Under the pieces are notes generated by a model that saw only the letters and a program-made list of their open reading frames with translations, was not told the origin of the DNA and ran no database searches. Position numbers and translations under genes: made by a program. A DNA stretch of 64,000 nt from Marinobacter adhaerens HP15. GTDB lineage: Bacteria; Pseudomonadota; Gammaproteobacteria; Pseudomonadales; Oleiphilaceae. Where the stretch lies: assembly GCF_000166295.1 (NCBI RefSeq), contig NC_017506.1:3348001-3412000 (forward strand), given 5' to 3'. Shown one piece after another: positions 63,562 to 64,000 of the stretch. Every line of letters starts with the position of its first letter. The first letter of the stretch is position 1.

Positions 63562-64000
63562 TCGAACAGCCGTAGCGCAGATCTTCGCCGTCGTCCTGAC
63601 GCCCCGGCTCCAGGAAGCTTTCCAGCATCAGACCCCGGATATGGTGGTTACCGGCGCGGCGCTGCGCCATCACGTCCTGGGCAATATCCAGCTGTCGTTC
63701 TGACTGCTTGCAGGCGTTGTCGTGACTGCAGTCCACCATGACGGCTGTGGACAATCCCGCCTCTGCCAGGGCGCCCACGGCCTGCTCAATGCTGGCCGCA
63801 TCGTAATTGGTGATACCGCGGCCACCGCGCAACACCAGATGGGTGTCGGGGTTGCCCCGGGTGGTAATCATCACCGGCGCGCCTGTTGCCGAAACCCCAA
63901 GATGATGATGGGGATGGGACGCCGACTTCATGGCATTGGTAGCGACAGCGATACCACCATCGGTGCCATTCTTGAAGCCGGTCGGCATGGGTAGCCCACT
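63506..64000 (-). CDS. 3-deoxy-7-phosphoheptulonate synthase, class I (5' part outside window)
   Basis: Only the C-terminal 164 residues are inside the window; the frame runs out at base 64000, and the ATG at 63988 is internal. They match the AroF/G/H class: PTGFKNGTDG, TRGNPDTHLVLRGG, MVDCSHDNACKQ (metal-site residues) and RYGCSITDPCLGW. The enzyme condenses phosphoenolpyruvate and erythrose 4-phosphate, opening the shikimate pathway. The feedback isoform (Tyr, Phe or Trp) cannot be told from this part. Confidence 0.93.
   Translation of the reverse strand, partial: SGLPMPTGFKNGTDGGIAVATNAMKSASHPHHHLGVSATGAPVMITTRGNPDTHLVLRGGRGITNYDAASIEQAVGALAEAGLSTAVMVDCSHDNACKQSERQLDIAQDVMAQRRAGNHHIRGLMLESFLEPGRQDDGEDLRYGCSITDPCLGWAQTEALIRSL

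Noticed and set aside
1..64000. CRISPR arrays, rRNA, tRNA, insertion sequences, prophage
   Set aside because: No regularly spaced repeats, no rRNA or tRNA signatures, no transposase or integrase and no phage structural genes were seen in either strand.

Overview
The window looks like a chromosomal segment of a marine gammaproteobacterium, most probably Marinobacter or a close relative. This is inferred from gene order (ubiB-hisI-hisE-tatABC; ygfB-pepP-ubiH-ubiI next to zapA-6S RNA-fau), separate hisI and hisE genes, a long-form isocitrate lyase, moderately high GC and several TRAP/SulP/CPA2-type marine transporters. There are no rRNA or tRNA genes, no insertion sequence, no prophage and no CRISPR array. 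Coding density is high and almost every gene can be assigned to a family. LAYOUT. 1-4510: ubiB (5' cut), hisI, hisE, tatA, tatB, tatC, rsmE, all forward. 4524-9909: reverse operon ygfB-pepP-ubiH-ubiI-DUF808 (ubiquinone hydroxylases and housekeeping). 10006-13192: a zinc-type module (ZrgA-like His-rich secreted protein behind a Zur-like operator, a DUF3299 protein, an ABC ATPase and an FtsX-type permease) placed between ygfB and the cell-division/6S RNA block. 13296-14825: ZapB-like coiled coil, zapA, 6S RNA, 5-formyl-THF cyclo-ligase and a convergent 53-residue membrane protein. 14976-19119: ilvA, rpiA, an acyl-CoA dehydrogenase and three copies of a long hairpin repeat. 19272-24754: ppa, a DUF2333 protein, a LapD-like degenerate c-di-GMP receptor and, divergently, a multi-domain diguanylate cyclase. 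25071-31125: aroQ, accB-accC-prmA, a DUF3426 zinc-ribbon protein, dusB-fis. 31210-34089: purH-purD. 34205-41859: lipoprotein hydrolase, CPA2 antiporter, EgtB-like enzyme, SLC13-type transporter, isocitrate lyase. 42138-48450: ion-transport block (tandem-duplicated DUF1538 transporter with PII-like and CBS proteins; CASTOR/POLLUX-like channel; SulP; small ribbon-helix-helix protein). 48476-52507: ChaN-like lipoprotein, macro domain, SIMPL, GH84-like, unknown helical protein. 52653-55669: TRAP transporter of TakP type. 55894-58331: overlapping cyclopropane synthase and flavoprotein reductase. 58395-64000: phosphate-type lipoprotein, Dps, DUF2061, lipoamide dehydrogenase, LysE exporter and the 3' part of a DAHP synthase gene. 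MOST INTERESTING. The three hairpin repeats have unrelated outer arms but each shows two small internal hairpins presenting A-N-GGA in a tetraloop, close to the published CsrA/RsmA recognition consensus; they could be dispersed CsrA-binding RNA elements. The DUF1538/PII-like/CBS operon looks like a nucleotide-gated transport system of unknown substrate. Other leads are the overlapping cfa/flavoprotein pair, an EgtB-like enzyme without a visible EgtD, and candidate operators for Zur, PhoB, a TetR-type regulator, the TRAP operon and the ribbon-helix-helix gene. Limits: all family calls are made by eye from translated sequence; no database or folding program was run.
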